Shown: positions 8,180-17,422 of the stretch, one piece after another
How the letters are laid out: each line of letters starts with the position of its first letter
How positions within the stretch are numbered: the first letter of the stretch is position 1
NCBI GenBank assembly: GCA_014534425.1
Contig: JACVRN010000007.1
Location: 1-64,000, forward strand
Reading direction: 5' to 3'
Source: Pyrinomonadaceae bacterium
GTDB taxonomy: Bacteria > Acidobacteriota > Blastocatellia > Pyrinomonadales > Pyrinomonadaceae
DNA length: 64,000 nucleotides
Notes under the pieces: model-generated
The model's input: only the letters and a program-made list of their open reading frames with translations
What the model was told of the DNA's origin: nothing
The model's database searches: none
Translations under genes and position numbers: made by a program

Positions 8180-8249
8180 GCGGCCTGCTTTTCTACAAGG
8201 AACCTCGTTTTTCCAGCCCCTCAGTTCTTTAATTTAAAGGAGTCGCCCA

Positions 8250-11200
8250 ATGAGAGCACGTTCCCCCCGCTCCTTCTTTCTAGCGTGGCTGATAGTCTGC
8301 TCACTGCTGATTTCTTCAACCCTCTTCGTCGTCACGGGCAGCAACAGAGGCCCTGCGCGCTTTAACCCTCTATCGTTCCAGAACGAAGGCCAGAGGCTTC
8401 TTAAGCCTGAGAAGGTTCTGACGGGCGGCCCCGAAGCCGTCTCGGCTGCGAACGGCTTTCGACTGCTTCAACCCGGAGAGCTTGCCGTGGCGAGTTCCGC
8501 CGGGCAGCAAAGTAGCGCAGACGCTCAAGACGGAAACACCGCCGTCATCAAGCTCGGCAACGGCGAGCAGTACAGCCTCACTGCACAGGCGGACGGCAGC
8601 GCTGCTTCCGTGCTTGAAAACCGCGCCGACGTTTTTAGTTACGTGAAGGAAGGCGAGGGGCTGACGGTGCGCGACCTCTCTACGGCTCAGCCCTATGAAA
8701 AAATCGACTCGCGTTTGAAGCAGAACTCTCTGGCACCGGAGACGCCTGTCATCATTCGCTTTAATCTTCCTTACAAACATTTCTATCAAGGCGCAGGCCG
8801 TGGCGCTGCCGTCTTGTTTCAGAGGCGACAGGATTTCAATAACGCCCGCGCTCACATCGCAGGACTGCTGAACGGGAAGGGACACATCAAGCGCGACCTG
8901 CTTATCATTAACGGCGTGTCCGCGACGATTAACAAAGCGGCCTTGGAGCAATTAGCCGACGACAACATTATCGCCAGAGTCGAGCCGGATGTCATAGCGC
9001 GCATCACGCTGGACACGTCCGTAGACGAAATACACGCGCGCGAGACCTGGCAACTCTCGGACGGAAACAACAATCCCCTGACGGGAGTGGGCGAGCGCAT
9101 AGCCATCATAGACACAGGCGTCGATTACACGCACGCAGACCTTGGCGGGTGCCTTGGCCCCAACTGCAAGGTCATAGAGGGCTGGAATTTCATAGCCGAT
9201 AACAGCAACCCCATGGACGACAACGGCCACGGCACGCACGTAGCCGCCACCGCCGCAGGCAATGGCCTCCTGAAAGGCGTTGCGCCGGACGCGAACATAA
9301 TTGCCTACAAGGTCTGTAATTCAAGCGGCAATTGCGCTAGCTCAGACATCATCGGCGCTATAGATTACGCCACAGACCCGAACCGCGACGGCGACCCAAG
9401 CGATCACGTGAACGTTGCCAGCATGAGCATAGGCGGGAGCGGTAACCCGGACGACAGCATGAGCACAGCCGTAGATAACTCCACCAGCATGGGAGTCGTC
9501 TACACTATCGCTGCGGGCAACACAGGCCCTAGCGCGAGCACCATCAATTCGCCTGGCACGGCGCGCACGGCTATTACCGTCGCAGCCGCGTGCAAGCCTT
9601 CTCAGATTGGCGTGGACTCGCGCTGCTCCGGCCCCATAGCCTCTTTCAGTTCAAGAGGCCCGCTCTTCTGGAACAACGTGGATTTGCAGAAGCCGGATGT
9701 TTCAGCGCCGGGCGTGCTCATCTGCGCTGCGCGCTGGGGAACATCCTTCGCGGGCGAGCCTACGTGCTTTGATAATCAGCACGTACGCATCTCTGGAACT
9801 TCCATGGCAACGCCGCACGTAGCGGGCGCTGCCGCGCTGGTGCGACAGGCTTATCCGAACTACGACCCGGAACAGGTCAAGCAGTTGTTGAAAGCTACGG
9901 CCAGCAATCTCGGCGCGTCTGTCAACGACCAGGGCGCGGGGCAGATAAACTTGCAGGCAGCCATACCGGGCAGCATCAAGATTAACGCCAACCCGAATCT
10001 GTGGGAGGCTTACACAGACCCGACTGTGCAGGTCACTCAATTCGATAACTACTTTTTCGTGTCGCCTGCGGACGCGAGCGTGCAGACGGCGGACATCTCT
10101 GCCAACCTGAATGTTCCGGGCGTCACGATTAACTTCAGCAAGACCACCATCGACTTCAGTCAAGGCTATGACGAGTTTTTCGCCACCATGTACGTGGATA
10201 ACAACGTGGCGCGCACGGGCAATTATAGCGGCAGCATTGTCTTCAGCGAGGGAGGCGTGACCAAGGGGATTATTCCTATAGTCCTGCACGTCGCCTCCAC
10301 CATACAGGTCAGACCGTCGCCCGTTGTAGATTACGGAGTGGACAACCCGCTCTTAAGCTCATGGACTTCGCCCACTCAGACTTTAACCATCACGAATTTA
10401 AGGACTGACATCAGTCAGACTGTAAACCTCTCTTCTTCCACGTTCCCGACGGGGATAACTTTTCAGAGTCCGGGGTCTGTCACAGTAGGCCCGGATAGCT
10501 CCGTCAACGTGGGCACAAGCTTCCTGGTCGACAACACCGTCACCGCGAACGGCAGTTATAGCGGGAGCCTGCGCGTTTTCAACTCGACGGCTGACGCGAC
10601 CGTGGTTACGAAGTTCGTCAAGTTCTTCGTCCTGACCATCAGCGACAGCAACGGCACGGACATTCAAGGGACGACAGCTTTTCTGCACAACCGCAGCAAC
10701 ATGCAGTCGCTCTTTACCATCGGCTCCGCTTCGACGAGCATCTATCTTGACACGGTGGGGCCGTATGACCTTGTGCTCTACTATCCGAACAGGACGGACG
10801 CGAGCGGCACGCATGATTACGTGGTCTTCCGCGAAGGAATCTCTCTGGCGAGCGGCGCGGCCACCGTTTCCGTGAGTCGCAGCAACGCTTCGCTTCAGAC
10901 GAAGCTCGTGGGAACAAACACGAGCGGCTCGCTCACAGGCCCTCTGGGAACGCGCTATACCTTCGACCAGTACACGCCCGGGGGCATAGGTCTCTCCAGA
11001 ATCACTTTGGGCACAGATTACACCACCAACTATTTCTCCGCCGTAAGCTCCAATTACAGGCACAGCGAAATCTACGAGGGGCGCATACAGTCTGCGCCGA
11101 GCCTGGATTTCTACTACGGCGGCTTTACCGGCCTGAGCGCCTCTACGACTTACACGAACACACCCACAGACTTCAAGACGGGACAGATACGGGTGGACTC

Positions 11201-13274
11201 CAACCGTGATTCGGGCGCGGCTTTGCCAATTGTTTATAGCTGCCCGCCCGGCTCGAACACCTGCTTCTCGACCTACAACCGCAATAACACGATGATGGTT
11301 CCCGTAGTGCAGACGGTTAACACGCTGCTGCCTGCGGGCGCTTATCACCAGCAGGTCTCGGACGTTCTCAAGACGGATTGTCCGGCGAGCGGAGCCTGCC
11401 CGTATGTGTATCAGACTCCGTTTCTGGACTTCGCCACGCATGGGAGAAAGTCGAACATGCTGGATGCCGGTGGATATCCTGCTTGGCAGGGCAACACGGT
11501 TTACAACGGGCTTGGGCCTTCAATGTGGGTCGCCAAATTCAACAACAGCAGCAATGTCATACGGCTCGCGCCGTTTTACGGCTCGACTCCGGTGGCATTC
11601 CTCAGGCAGGACTTCGCCTTCCAGGATTACGCGCCCGTGCCGTATGTCATCACGACGGGCGGCGTAACTGTAGTCTCGCGCTCTCTGCCTGCGGTTTTCG
11701 CAACGGGGTCTTTCCCGCTCCTGCCTGCAAGCAGTGTGACGCCGGGCCAGTACCAGTTCACCCTCGCGGACTTCCCGTACTACATTCGCGGCCAGAGCAT
11801 GCACGCGAAGGTGAGCGCGAGCTTTGATACGACTCTGGCCGACCCGAACCCGCCTGCGTTGACACAGCTTCAATACAGCACGGGCGGAGTCAGAAGCGAA
11901 GTTCACGACAGCAGTACAAGCAATCAACTCTTCTTTGCTATGGATGCGGTCGGCGGCAGCCTCTCGCAAGTCTCTGCGGGCTTCTCAGGCGACGGCATGA
12001 ACTTTTCGCCTCTGGCACTGACGCCCACGGGCGGCGGCTACTCGGCCACAGTTCCGGCAGTCCCGTTCACCAAGCTCTCAATTAGACTAACGGGCGTGGA
12101 CAATTCCAACAACAGGCTCGACTACACCTTCGAGTTGCAGGCCATTAACCCCGTGCCCGACACGGAAGCTCCCACGACGAGCATCGCTTCGCCTGTGAAC
12201 GGGCAGACCGTGACGGGCGTAGTCGCCGTGCAGGTCAACGCGCAGGACAACGTGGGCGTCTCACTCGTTGAGCTTTATCAAGACAACGCTCTGGTGGGAA
12301 GCACCAGTTCAGGCCCGTACACGATTAACTGGAACACGGACGCGACCACGAACGGCAGCCACACGCTTGTCAGTAAAGCCTACGACGCTTCCGGCAATTC
12401 GGCCACGTCCGCGCCCGTCACCGTGACGGTCAATCACGATTCCATAGCGCCCACGACCAGCATCACCTCGCCTACAAACGGTCAGACCGTCACGGGTCTT
12501 GTGACCGTTCAGGCCAGCGCTACAGACAACGTAGGCGTCACTCGTGTAGAGCTATATCAGGACAATGCCTTGATAGGCACGGACACGAGCGCGCCCTACG
12601 CCTTCAGTTGGGACACGGATGCTATTACGAACGGCAGTCATACTCTGATGAGCAAAGCCTATGACGCTTCGGGCAATGTAGGAAGCTCTGCGACTGTGAC
12701 TGTCACCGTCAATCATGACCCGACGCCACCGACCGTGAGCCTGACTGCGCCCGCAGCCGGAGCTTCTTTGACGGGCATCGTCACCGTCTCCGCCGATGCC
12801 AGCGACAATAAAGGCGTCGCCCGTGTCGAGTTCTATAAGAACAACGTCCTTCTGGGCACGGACACGAGCGCGCCCTACAGCATACAGTGGAACACCGGCG
12901 CTGAAGTGCCGGGCAGCTACACGCTGACCGCGAAGGCTTACGACACTTCAGACAATACAACCACGTCCGCTCCGCGCAACGTGACCGTGCGGGACGTGAC
13001 GACACCAACGGTCAGTATCACCAGCCCCGCGAACAACGCTACCGTCAATCGCCGCAGCACCGTGACGATAGCGGCCAGCGCCACGGACAACGTGGGCGTG
13101 ACGCGCGTGGAGTTCTTCGTCAACAATGCTCTGACCTGTACGGACACGGTCGCGCCTTTCACCTGCGCGTGGACTGTGCCCAATACCAAGGGGAACTACA
13201 GCCTGCAAGCCAGAGGCTACGACGCCGCAGGCAACACGGGCACTTCGACCACAATCACCGTGACTGCCAAGTAG
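8250..13274 (+). CDS. Secreted subtilisin-family serine protease with C-terminal Ig-like repeats
   Basis: 1674 residues. Signal peptide 1-30; inhibitor-I9-like propeptide about 160-255; S8 catalytic domain about 265-580 with the full triad: Asp288 ('AIIDTGVDYTH'), His327 ('NGHGTHVAA') and Ser518 ('SGTSMATPHVAGAAALV'). After it come beta-rich domains of unknown type (580-1300) with Cys-containing segments, then four Ig-like repeats of about 95 residues starting near 1305, 1401, 1491 and 1586, each carrying phrases like 'DNVGVTRVELYQDNALIGTD' and 'YDASGN'. Repeats 1 and 2 are the most alike. The repeats probably bind or space the enzyme at the surface. Upstream AAAGGAG (8236-8242) supports the start. 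Monocistronic, with its own promoter-like site and a very strong terminator. Role inferred: extracellular protein degradation. Confidence 0.92.
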   Translation: MRARSPRSFFLAWLIVCSLLISSTLFVVTGSNRGPARFNPLSFQNEGQRLLKPEKVLTGGPEAVSAANGFRLLQPGELAVASSAGQQSSADAQDGNTAVIKLGNGEQYSLTAQADGSAASVLENRADVFSYVKEGEGLTVRDLSTAQPYEKIDSRLKQNSLAPETPVIIRFNLPYKHFYQGAGRGAAVLFQRRQDFNNARAHIAGLLNGKGHIKRDLLIINGVSATINKAALEQLADDNIIARVEPDVIARITLDTSVDEIHARETWQLSDGNNNPLTGVGERIAIIDTGVDYTHADLGGCLGPNCKVIEGWNFIADNSNPMDDNGHGTHVAATAAGNGLLKGVAPDANIIAYKVCNSSGNCASSDIIGAIDYATDPNRDGDPSDHVNVASMSIGGSGNPDDSMSTAVDNSTSMGVVYTIAAGNTGPSASTINSPGTARTAITVAAACKPSQIGVDSRCSGPIASFSSRGPLFWNNVDLQKPDVSAPGVLICAARWGTSFAGEPTCFDNQHVRISGTSMATPHVAGAAALVRQAYPNYDPEQVKQLLKATASNLGASVNDQGAGQINLQAAIPGSIKINANPNLWEAYTDPTVQVTQFDNYFFVSPADASVQTADISANLNVPGVTINFSKTTIDFSQGYDEFFATMYVDNNVARTGNYSGSIVFSEGGVTKGIIPIVLHVASTIQVRPSPVVDYGVDNPLLSSWTSPTQTLTITNLRTDISQTVNLSSSTFPTGITFQSPGSVTVGPDSSVNVGTSFLVDNTVTANGSYSGSLRVFNSTADATVVTKFVKFFVLTISDSNGTDIQGTTAFLHNRSNMQSLFTIGSASTSIYLDTVGPYDLVLYYPNRTDASGTHDYVVFREGISLASGAATVSVSRSNASLQTKLVGTNTSGSLTGPLGTRYTFDQYTPGGIGLSRITLGTDYTTNYFSAVSSNYRHSEIYEGRIQSAPSLDFYYGGFTGLSASTTYTNTPTDFKTGQIRVDSNRDSGAALPIVYSCPPGSNTCFSTYNRNNTMMVPVVQTVNTLLPAGAYHQQVSDVLKTDCPASGACPYVYQTPFLDFATHGRKSNMLDAGGYPAWQGNTVYNGLGPSMWVAKFNNSSNVIRLAPFYGSTPVAFLRQDFAFQDYAPVPYVITTGGVTVVSRSLPAVFATGSFPLLPASSVTPGQYQFTLADFPYYIRGQSMHAKVSASFDTTLADPNPPALTQLQYSTGGVRSEVHDSSTSNQLFFAMDAVGGSLSQVSAGFSGDGMNFSPLALTPTGGGYSATVPAVPFTKLSIRLTGVDNSNNRLDYTFELQAINPVPDTEAPTTSIASPVNGQTVTGVVAVQVNAQDNVGVSLVELYQDNALVGSTSSGPYTINWNTDATTNGSHTLVSKAYDASGNSATSAPVTVTVNHDSIAPTTSITSPTNGQTVTGLVTVQASATDNVGVTRVELYQDNALIGTDTSAPYAFSWDTDAITNGSHTLMSKAYDASGNVGSSATVTVTVNHDPTPPTVSLTAPAAGASLTGIVTVSADASDNKGVARVEFYKNNVLLGTDTSAPYSIQWNTGAEVPGSYTLTAKAYDTSDNTTTSAPRNVTVRDVTTPTVSITSPANNATVNRRSTVTIAASATDNVGVTRVEFFVNNALTCTDTVAPFTCAWTVPNTKGNYSLQARGYDAAGNTGTSTTITVTAK

Positions 13275-13292
13275 TCGCGGGAGAATTGTGTA

Positions 13293-13339
13293 AAAAAGCT
13301 GAAGGGGCTTTTGATAATCAAAAGCCCCTTCAGCTTTTT
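13293..13339 (+). terminator. Strong rho-independent terminator after the subtilase gene
   Basis: Perfect 23-bp inverted repeat: AAAAAGCTGAAGGGGCTTTT... (13293-13315) and its complement (13317-13339) around a single central A, ending in TTTTT. Because A-runs flank one side and T-runs the other, it could work in both directions. Confidence 0.92.
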
Positions 13340-13455
13340 CCGTGATAGAAATTTTAGATTATTCCTAAACCTGCGGGATAGAATCGCCTCTCTCAATCAA
13401 TCCTTACATAACTATTACAAACGAGCGGGCCATAAGTTGTTACGATGCCGTACTA

Positions 13456-13475
13456 AGCTCATCTAAAAATGAGCT
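13456..13475 (+). promoter_or_regulatory. Small hairpin in the desaturase leader
   Basis: AGCTCAT (13456-13462), 6-nt loop, ATGAGCT (13469-13475), about 33 bases before the desaturase start codon. It could be an operator or leader hairpin; no known regulator site is recognised. Confidence 0.3.
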
Positions 13476-13507
13476 AAGGGCGAAAACTTTTGATTAGAGG
13501 GGAAAGA

Positions 13508-14380
13508 ATGAGCGAAACGAGGACAGTGAATCAGGAGGCGGGCGTCAACTGGACGACGACCGTCTGGATGATAATTTTTCATACGGCGGCCATCATCGCG
13601 CTCTTTATGTTTAGCTGGAAGGCGCTCTTTATCACACTCTTTCTGTGGTGGGTCTCTGGAAGTCTGGGGATAGGCATGGGCTTTCATCGTCTGCTGACGC
13701 ACAGAGGCTACAAGACGCCTAAGGCCGTGGAGTATTTTCTGACGTTGTGCGGAACGCTTGCGCTCGAAGGCGGCGCTATCAACTGGGTGGTGACGCACCG
13801 CATTCATCACGCGCACACGGAAGTGCCGGGGCTTGACCCGCACACGCCGCGAGAGGGTCGCTGGTGGTCGCACATGGGCTGGATTCTGAGGGGCACGGCT
13901 CAGCAGCACGAAGACGCAGTGCTCTGGCGTTATGCTCCAGACCTGATGCGAGACCGCTTTCACTTCTGGCTCAACCGTCTCTATTTCATTCCGCTAGTAG
14001 CCCTGGGAATCATTCTGTTCGCGTGGGGCGGCTGGGGCCTGATGATGTGGGGAACCTTCCTGCGCGTCACCATAGGATTACATGCCACTTGGCTAGTCAA
14101 CTCCGCTACGCACCTCTGGGGCAGCCGCCGCTTTGAGAGCAGCGACGATTCCACGAACAATCTTTGGGTGGCGCTCATCACCTTCGGCGAAGGATGGCAC
14201 AACAACCATCACGCGCACCCGCGCGCAGCACGCCACGGCGTAGCCTGGTACGAAATAGACATCAACTGGTGGGGCATACGCGCGCTCCAACTCCTCGGCC
14301 TGGCAAAGGACATCAAGCTCATAGACACATCAAGACGAGCCGCGCCAGCCGAAACAACCCAGCTTCGCAAAGCGGCCTGA
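13508..14380 (+). CDS. Acyl-CoA / fatty acid delta-9-type desaturase
   Basis: 290 residues, integral membrane di-iron desaturase that introduces a double bond into acyl chains, adjusting membrane fluidity. Three histidine boxes are present in the order and spacing of the stearoyl-CoA desaturase family: 'HRLLTHRG', 'HRIHHAHT' and 'EGWHNNHHAHP'. Hydrophobic segments near residues 20-50 and 150-190 fit the usual four helices. The start at ATG 13508 follows AGGGGAAAG; an in-frame TTG at 13490 would add six residues. No electron-transfer partner (ferredoxin/rubredoxin) is adjacent. The small hairpin in its leader could mediate temperature or transcription-factor control, but nothing shows this directly. 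Confidence 0.88.
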   Translation: MSETRTVNQEAGVNWTTTVWMIIFHTAAIIALFMFSWKALFITLFLWWVSGSLGIGMGFHRLLTHRGYKTPKAVEYFLTLCGTLALEGGAINWVVTHRIHHAHTEVPGLDPHTPREGRWWSHMGWILRGTAQQHEDAVLWRYAPDLMRDRFHFWLNRLYFIPLVALGIILFAWGGWGLMMWGTFLRVTIGLHATWLVNSATHLWGSRRFESSDDSTNNLWVALITFGEGWHNNHHAHPRAARHGVAWYEIDINWWGIRALQLLGLAKDIKLIDTSRRAAPAETTQLRKAA

Positions 14381-14390
14381 GAAGAACGGA

Positions 14391-14448
14391 AGGTCAGAGG
14401 TCAGAGGTCAAGTCGAGAGTCTTTCTTTCGACTTGGCCTCTGACCTCT
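14391..14448. repeat. Inverted repeat built of 7-nt units (AGGTCAG type), terminator-like
   Basis: Left arm 14396-14416 pairs with 14428-14448 over 21 bp with one mismatch/wobble, loop 11 nt. The left side is AGGTCAG, AGGTCAG, AGGTCAA (14391-14411), period 7. T-rich sequence follows (14447-14470). It separates the desaturase from the histidine kinase gene. Related sequence at 42039-42091. Confidence 0.85.
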
Positions 14449-14482
14449 TTTCTTTTGTCTTTTGCCTTCTTACAATGTTCGC

Positions 14483-15382
14483 ATGCGTTTCAGCGCTCGA
14501 AGGAAGTCTGTTTACTTCTTCATCACGCTTGGCTCCTGCCTGGTGGCGCTGTCGGTTGCGCTGAACGTTGGCTGGATTCTGCTGAACTGGCGAGAGGTGG
14601 CGCTCCTAGTCCTCGGCATAGTCTTTTTCGGGCTGATTATCACGGGCCTTGTGCTCAATACCACTTTTCTGATTCGGGAAATCAGGCGCAACGAGCAGCA
14701 CGATGCTTTCATCAACGCCGTGACGCACGAGTTGAAGACGCCCATCACCTCCATACGCCTTTACCTTGAGACACTGAAAACCCGCGAGCTTAGTGAGACG
14801 CAGCGCGAAGAGTTTTACGAGATAATACTAGCCGACACCAACCGCTTGCTGCACACCGTCGAGCAGGTCTTGCACGCGGGACGCACAGGACACAAGCGAC
14901 GCGCGCTGAACCGTGCGAACGTTGATTTGAGTGAGATGGTCAGAGAGTGCCTTGACCTGACGCGCATACGGCACAAGCTGGACGAGGGCGCGCTCCGTTA
15001 CAGCGAATCGCTGGACGCAAGCGGTGCGCGTGTGGTGGGCGACGCCGACGAACTTCGCACGGCTGTCTCGAACCTGCTGGACAATGCCGTCAGGTACTCG
15101 GACAGGGAAGTTTCTGTTTCCGTAGAGGTGGCCGCGCTTGACGAAAAGCGCGTGGCCGTTCGCATAAAGGATAGCGGCATAGGCATCTCAAGCTCACAGC
15201 TTAAACGCATCTTCAAACGCTTCTACAGGGTACAGGGCGCATTTATGGCGCGCGTCAAGGGCACCGGCCTTGGGCTTTTCATAGTCCACTCGATTGTCAA
15301 AAAGCACGGAGGCCGCGTCTTTGCCGAAAGCAACGGCCCCGGCCACGGCAGCACTTTCACCATCCAACTTCCCAGAGCCTGA
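14483..15382 (+). CDS. Sensor histidine kinase
   Basis: 299 residues. Two transmembrane helices near the N-terminus (about 12-33 and 40-65) with almost no periplasmic loop, so it probably senses within the membrane or through a partner. The HisKA domain has the phospho-acceptor His82 in 'HELKTPITSIRLYLE'; the HATPase domain shows the N box ('AVSNLLDNAVRYS'), G1 ('IKDSGIGIS'), F region ('KRFYRV') and G2 ('GTGLGLFIVHSIVKKHGG'). The start at ATG 14483 places a basic 'MRFSARRKS' before the first helix. It is followed after 11 bp by the response regulator, a normal kinase/regulator operon. The stimulus is not evident. Confidence 0.92.
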   Translation: MRFSARRKSVYFFITLGSCLVALSVALNVGWILLNWREVALLVLGIVFFGLIITGLVLNTTFLIREIRRNEQHDAFINAVTHELKTPITSIRLYLETLKTRELSETQREEFYEIILADTNRLLHTVEQVLHAGRTGHKRRALNRANVDLSEMVRECLDLTRIRHKLDEGALRYSESLDASGARVVGDADELRTAVSNLLDNAVRYSDREVSVSVEVAALDEKRVAVRIKDSGIGISSSQLKRIFKRFYRVQGAFMARVKGTGLGLFIVHSIVKKHGGRVFAESNGPGHGSTFTIQLPRA

Positions 15383-15393
15383 GGCCGAAACGA

Positions 15394-16149
15394 GTGAGCG
15401 CGATACTGATTGTAGAAGACGAGAAGCATCTGGCCGACGGCCTGCGTTTTAACCTTGAGGCGGAAGGCTACGTGGTGGAAACGGTCGGCGACGGCGAAGC
15501 GGCGCTCGCACTTTTGCTTGAAGAGCGCGAGCGTTTCGACGTGGTCATTCTGGACGTGATGCTTCCGGGCGTAAACGGCTTCACGGTCGTCTCGGACTTG
15601 CGACGCGCAGGGCAGTTCGTGCCCGTGCTGATGCTGACGGCGCGCGGCCAGCCCGAAGATGTCCTGCGCGGCTTTGAGGCTGGCGCGGACGATTACCTAG
15701 CGAAGCCTTTTGATTTGTCGGTGCTGACTGCGCGCATCAACGGGCTGCTCCGCCGTCGCCAGTGGTTTCACCTGGATCAGAATAATTTGAGCGCGACGGA
15801 CGCTAACACCAAGAACGATGTAAAAGAAGAGAGCGGCGCGGCGGACGAGTTGTTTGTCTTCAACGGGCGGACGATTGATTTCGGAGCGCTTGAGCTTCGC
15901 ACGTCCGAGCAGACTGTGCGGCTGACGCTGATGGAGGCGGAAGTCCTGCGCTATCTGCTCAGGCACGAGGGCCGCGTAGTCCCGCGCAAGGCGCTGCTCG
16001 AAGATGTCTGGGGACTGCATGAAGACACGGACACTCGCGCCATAGATAACTTCATCGTTCGATTGAGAAAGTACCTCGAAGATGAACCCACCAAGCCAAA
16101 GCACCTGCTCACGGTCAGAGGCGTTGGCTACCGCTTCGTCACACAATAA
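15394..16149 (+). CDS. OmpR/PhoB-family response regulator
   Basis: 251 residues, GTG start 11 bp after the kinase stop codon. Receiver domain 1-120 with acidic pocket 'VEDEKH', phospho-acceptor Asp54 ('VVILDVMLPGVNG'), Thr in 'LMLTARG' and Lys in 'LAKPFDL'. A 40-residue linker precedes a winged-helix DNA-binding domain (about 155-250) with the typical 'LTLMEAEVLRYLLRHEGRVVPR' and 'VRLRKYLEDEPTKPKHLLTVRGVGYRF'. Partner of the upstream kinase; target genes unknown. Its gene is closed by the GGGCAGGG hairpin at 16158-16178. Confidence 0.93.
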   Translation: MSAILIVEDEKHLADGLRFNLEAEGYVVETVGDGEAALALLLEERERFDVVILDVMLPGVNGFTVVSDLRRAGQFVPVLMLTARGQPEDVLRGFEAGADDYLAKPFDLSVLTARINGLLRRRQWFHLDQNNLSATDANTKNDVKEESGAADELFVFNGRTIDFGALELRTSEQTVRLTLMEAEVLRYLLRHEGRVVPRKALLEDVWGLHEDTDTRAIDNFIVRLRKYLEDEPTKPKHLLTVRGVGYRFVTQ

Positions 16150-16157
16150 ATGACAAC

Positions 16158-16178
16158 GGGCAGGGACAAGCCCTGCCC
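16158..16178. terminator. GGGCAGGG hairpin between convergent genes (copy 2 of the family at 4983)
   Basis: GGGCAGGG (16158-16165), loop ACAAG, CCCTGCCC (16171-16178), followed by CTAC. It sits exactly between the stop codons of two convergent genes and shares core and loop with 4983-5013. It probably terminates one or both, but has no U-run. Confidence 0.6.
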
Positions 16179-16655
16179 CTACTGATTGTTTGTCTGTTGT
16201 GCTGCGAGGCGCGCTCGCTCCTGGTTAGTCCAGTCGCAGATGGCCTTTTTGTCTGCATCCGAGAGATTGGCCGAAGGATGTAGCACCAGGTAAGACTTCA
16301 AGGGCATCTCGTCCCTGTTGACCTGCTCGCAAATCTCGTCCAGCTTGCGCGTGGCGCGTCTAGCATCATACTTAGCCCAGTCCGAGACGTTCAATTCCCT
16401 GCGGCCCTGATTCACATGGCGAACCAGATACCAGGAGATGGGAGTCACCTGGCTGTACCAGGGCCACGTGGTCTTGTTGGAGTGACAGTCGTTGCAGGAG
16501 CGCTCCAGGATGGCGTAGACCTCCGGGCTGACTTGCGCCTTAGCCTGAAGCGTGCGGCTTTCGTCAACCGGCGGGTTGGTCATGGATGGCCGTATGACCT
16601 GCGCCGCAAGAAAAAGAATAACGAGGGCTATGCTCACGCGCTTTAACCACTTCAT
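16179..16655 (-). CDS. Haem-binding domain protein (Haem_bd), exported
   Basis: 158 residues. An N-terminal signal-anchor (VSIALVILFLAAQVI) leads to a periplasmic domain with a single c-type haem motif C-N-D-C-H ('ERSCNDCHSNKTTWPWYSQVTPISWYL'), and the following 'WYLVRHVNQGRRELN' and 'DEMPLKSYLVLHPSANLS' typical of the Haem_bd family. Members are small monohaem cytochromes of unknown redox partners. The gene converges on the response-regulator gene with the GGGCAGGG hairpin between the stops. Confidence 0.85.
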   Translation of the reverse strand: MKWLKRVSIALVILFLAAQVIRPSMTNPPVDESRTLQAKAQVSPEVYAILERSCNDCHSNKTTWPWYSQVTPISWYLVRHVNQGRRELNVSDWAKYDARRATRKLDEICEQVNRDEMPLKSYLVLHPSANLSDADKKAICDWTNQERARLAAQQTNNQ

Positions 16656-16692
16656 CTAAAAATTTCCTTGACCGCTTCGAAGAGCTTTTCGA

Positions 16693-17316
16693 TTAGCTGG
16701 AGTAACCCCAGAGCTTTGCCAGCGCATCCATGTCGCCGTTGAACTGGTCTCGGTCGCAGTTGCCTACGCCCGTAACCGAGTGCGGCTCAGGGCCGACCGA
16801 GCCGTCCGTGTATTGCCACATAGTCCACGTAGGCCAGTTGGGCGGAACGTGCGCCGTAGGCCCGTACTCCGAGAGCCAGAACCAGCAGTTCGCAAGCGTC
16901 TCGTTCGTGTTCTCGCCGAGCAGTTGCTTGATGTATGCGCCGGAATAGAAGCCGGGCCAGCGCCCCGTGGCCTGCTGAACGTGCGTGACGAACTGCTCTG
17001 CGCCGCTCACGCTCATGCTGCTGCCCTCCGGGTTCTGCTCGAAGTCAAGCACGAGCAGGTCAGTCGGGCCGGGATTGACGAAGGAGAGAAAATGCTCTGC
17101 CTGTGCTATGGCGTCGTCGCCGGTTGCGAAGTGATAAGCGCCCCACCAGAGTCCTGCGGCCTGAGCCGCGCTTTTGTGCGCGAGGTATGTGGAGTCTGTT
17201 TCACTCAAGCCCTCCGTAGCTTTGTGAATGATTCCGACAATGCCATCGGCTTTGATTTCCTCAAAGCTTGTGACCTGATTGAAGTGGGACAAGTCTATGA
17301 CCGCGTTAATCGTCAT
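16693..17316 (-). CDS. GH25-family muramidase-like protein without signal peptide
   Basis: 207 residues, a full glycoside hydrolase 25 (Chalaropsis-type lysozyme) barrel. 'NAVIDLSHFNQV' holds the first catalytic-site Asp, 'LLVLDFEQNPEG' the Asp/Glu pair of the active site, and 'WTMWQYTDGS' the usual C-terminal Trp/Gln block. Such enzymes cleave peptidoglycan between MurNAc and GlcNAc. There is no signal peptide or transmembrane segment, and no holin or phage gene adjoins, so export would need lysis or a non-classical route, or it acts on imported or intracellular material. Start ATG 17316. Confidence 0.85.
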   Translation of the reverse strand: MTINAVIDLSHFNQVTSFEEIKADGIVGIIHKATEGLSETDSTYLAHKSAAQAAGLWWGAYHFATGDDAIAQAEHFLSFVNPGPTDLLVLDFEQNPEGSSMSVSGAEQFVTHVQQATGRWPGFYSGAYIKQLLGENTNETLANCWFWLSEYGPTAHVPPNWPTWTMWQYTDGSVGPEPHSVTGVGNCDRDQFNGDMDALAKLWGYSS

Positions 17317-17422
17317 CTTTGAGCCTCCATAAGAGAGAGAGTTTTATCCCTTTGCCCGTAACGCGCGGAAGATAATAACACCAAAATTCTTGAAGGCAAT
17401 TATTGTAAGCCGTAAGCGCGGC

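Noticed and set aside
10398-11441. 347-codon minus-strand frame under the subtilase gene
   Set aside because: Antisense to a well-supported protein; Arg/Val/Ala-rich composition typical of shadow frames in GC-rich genes.
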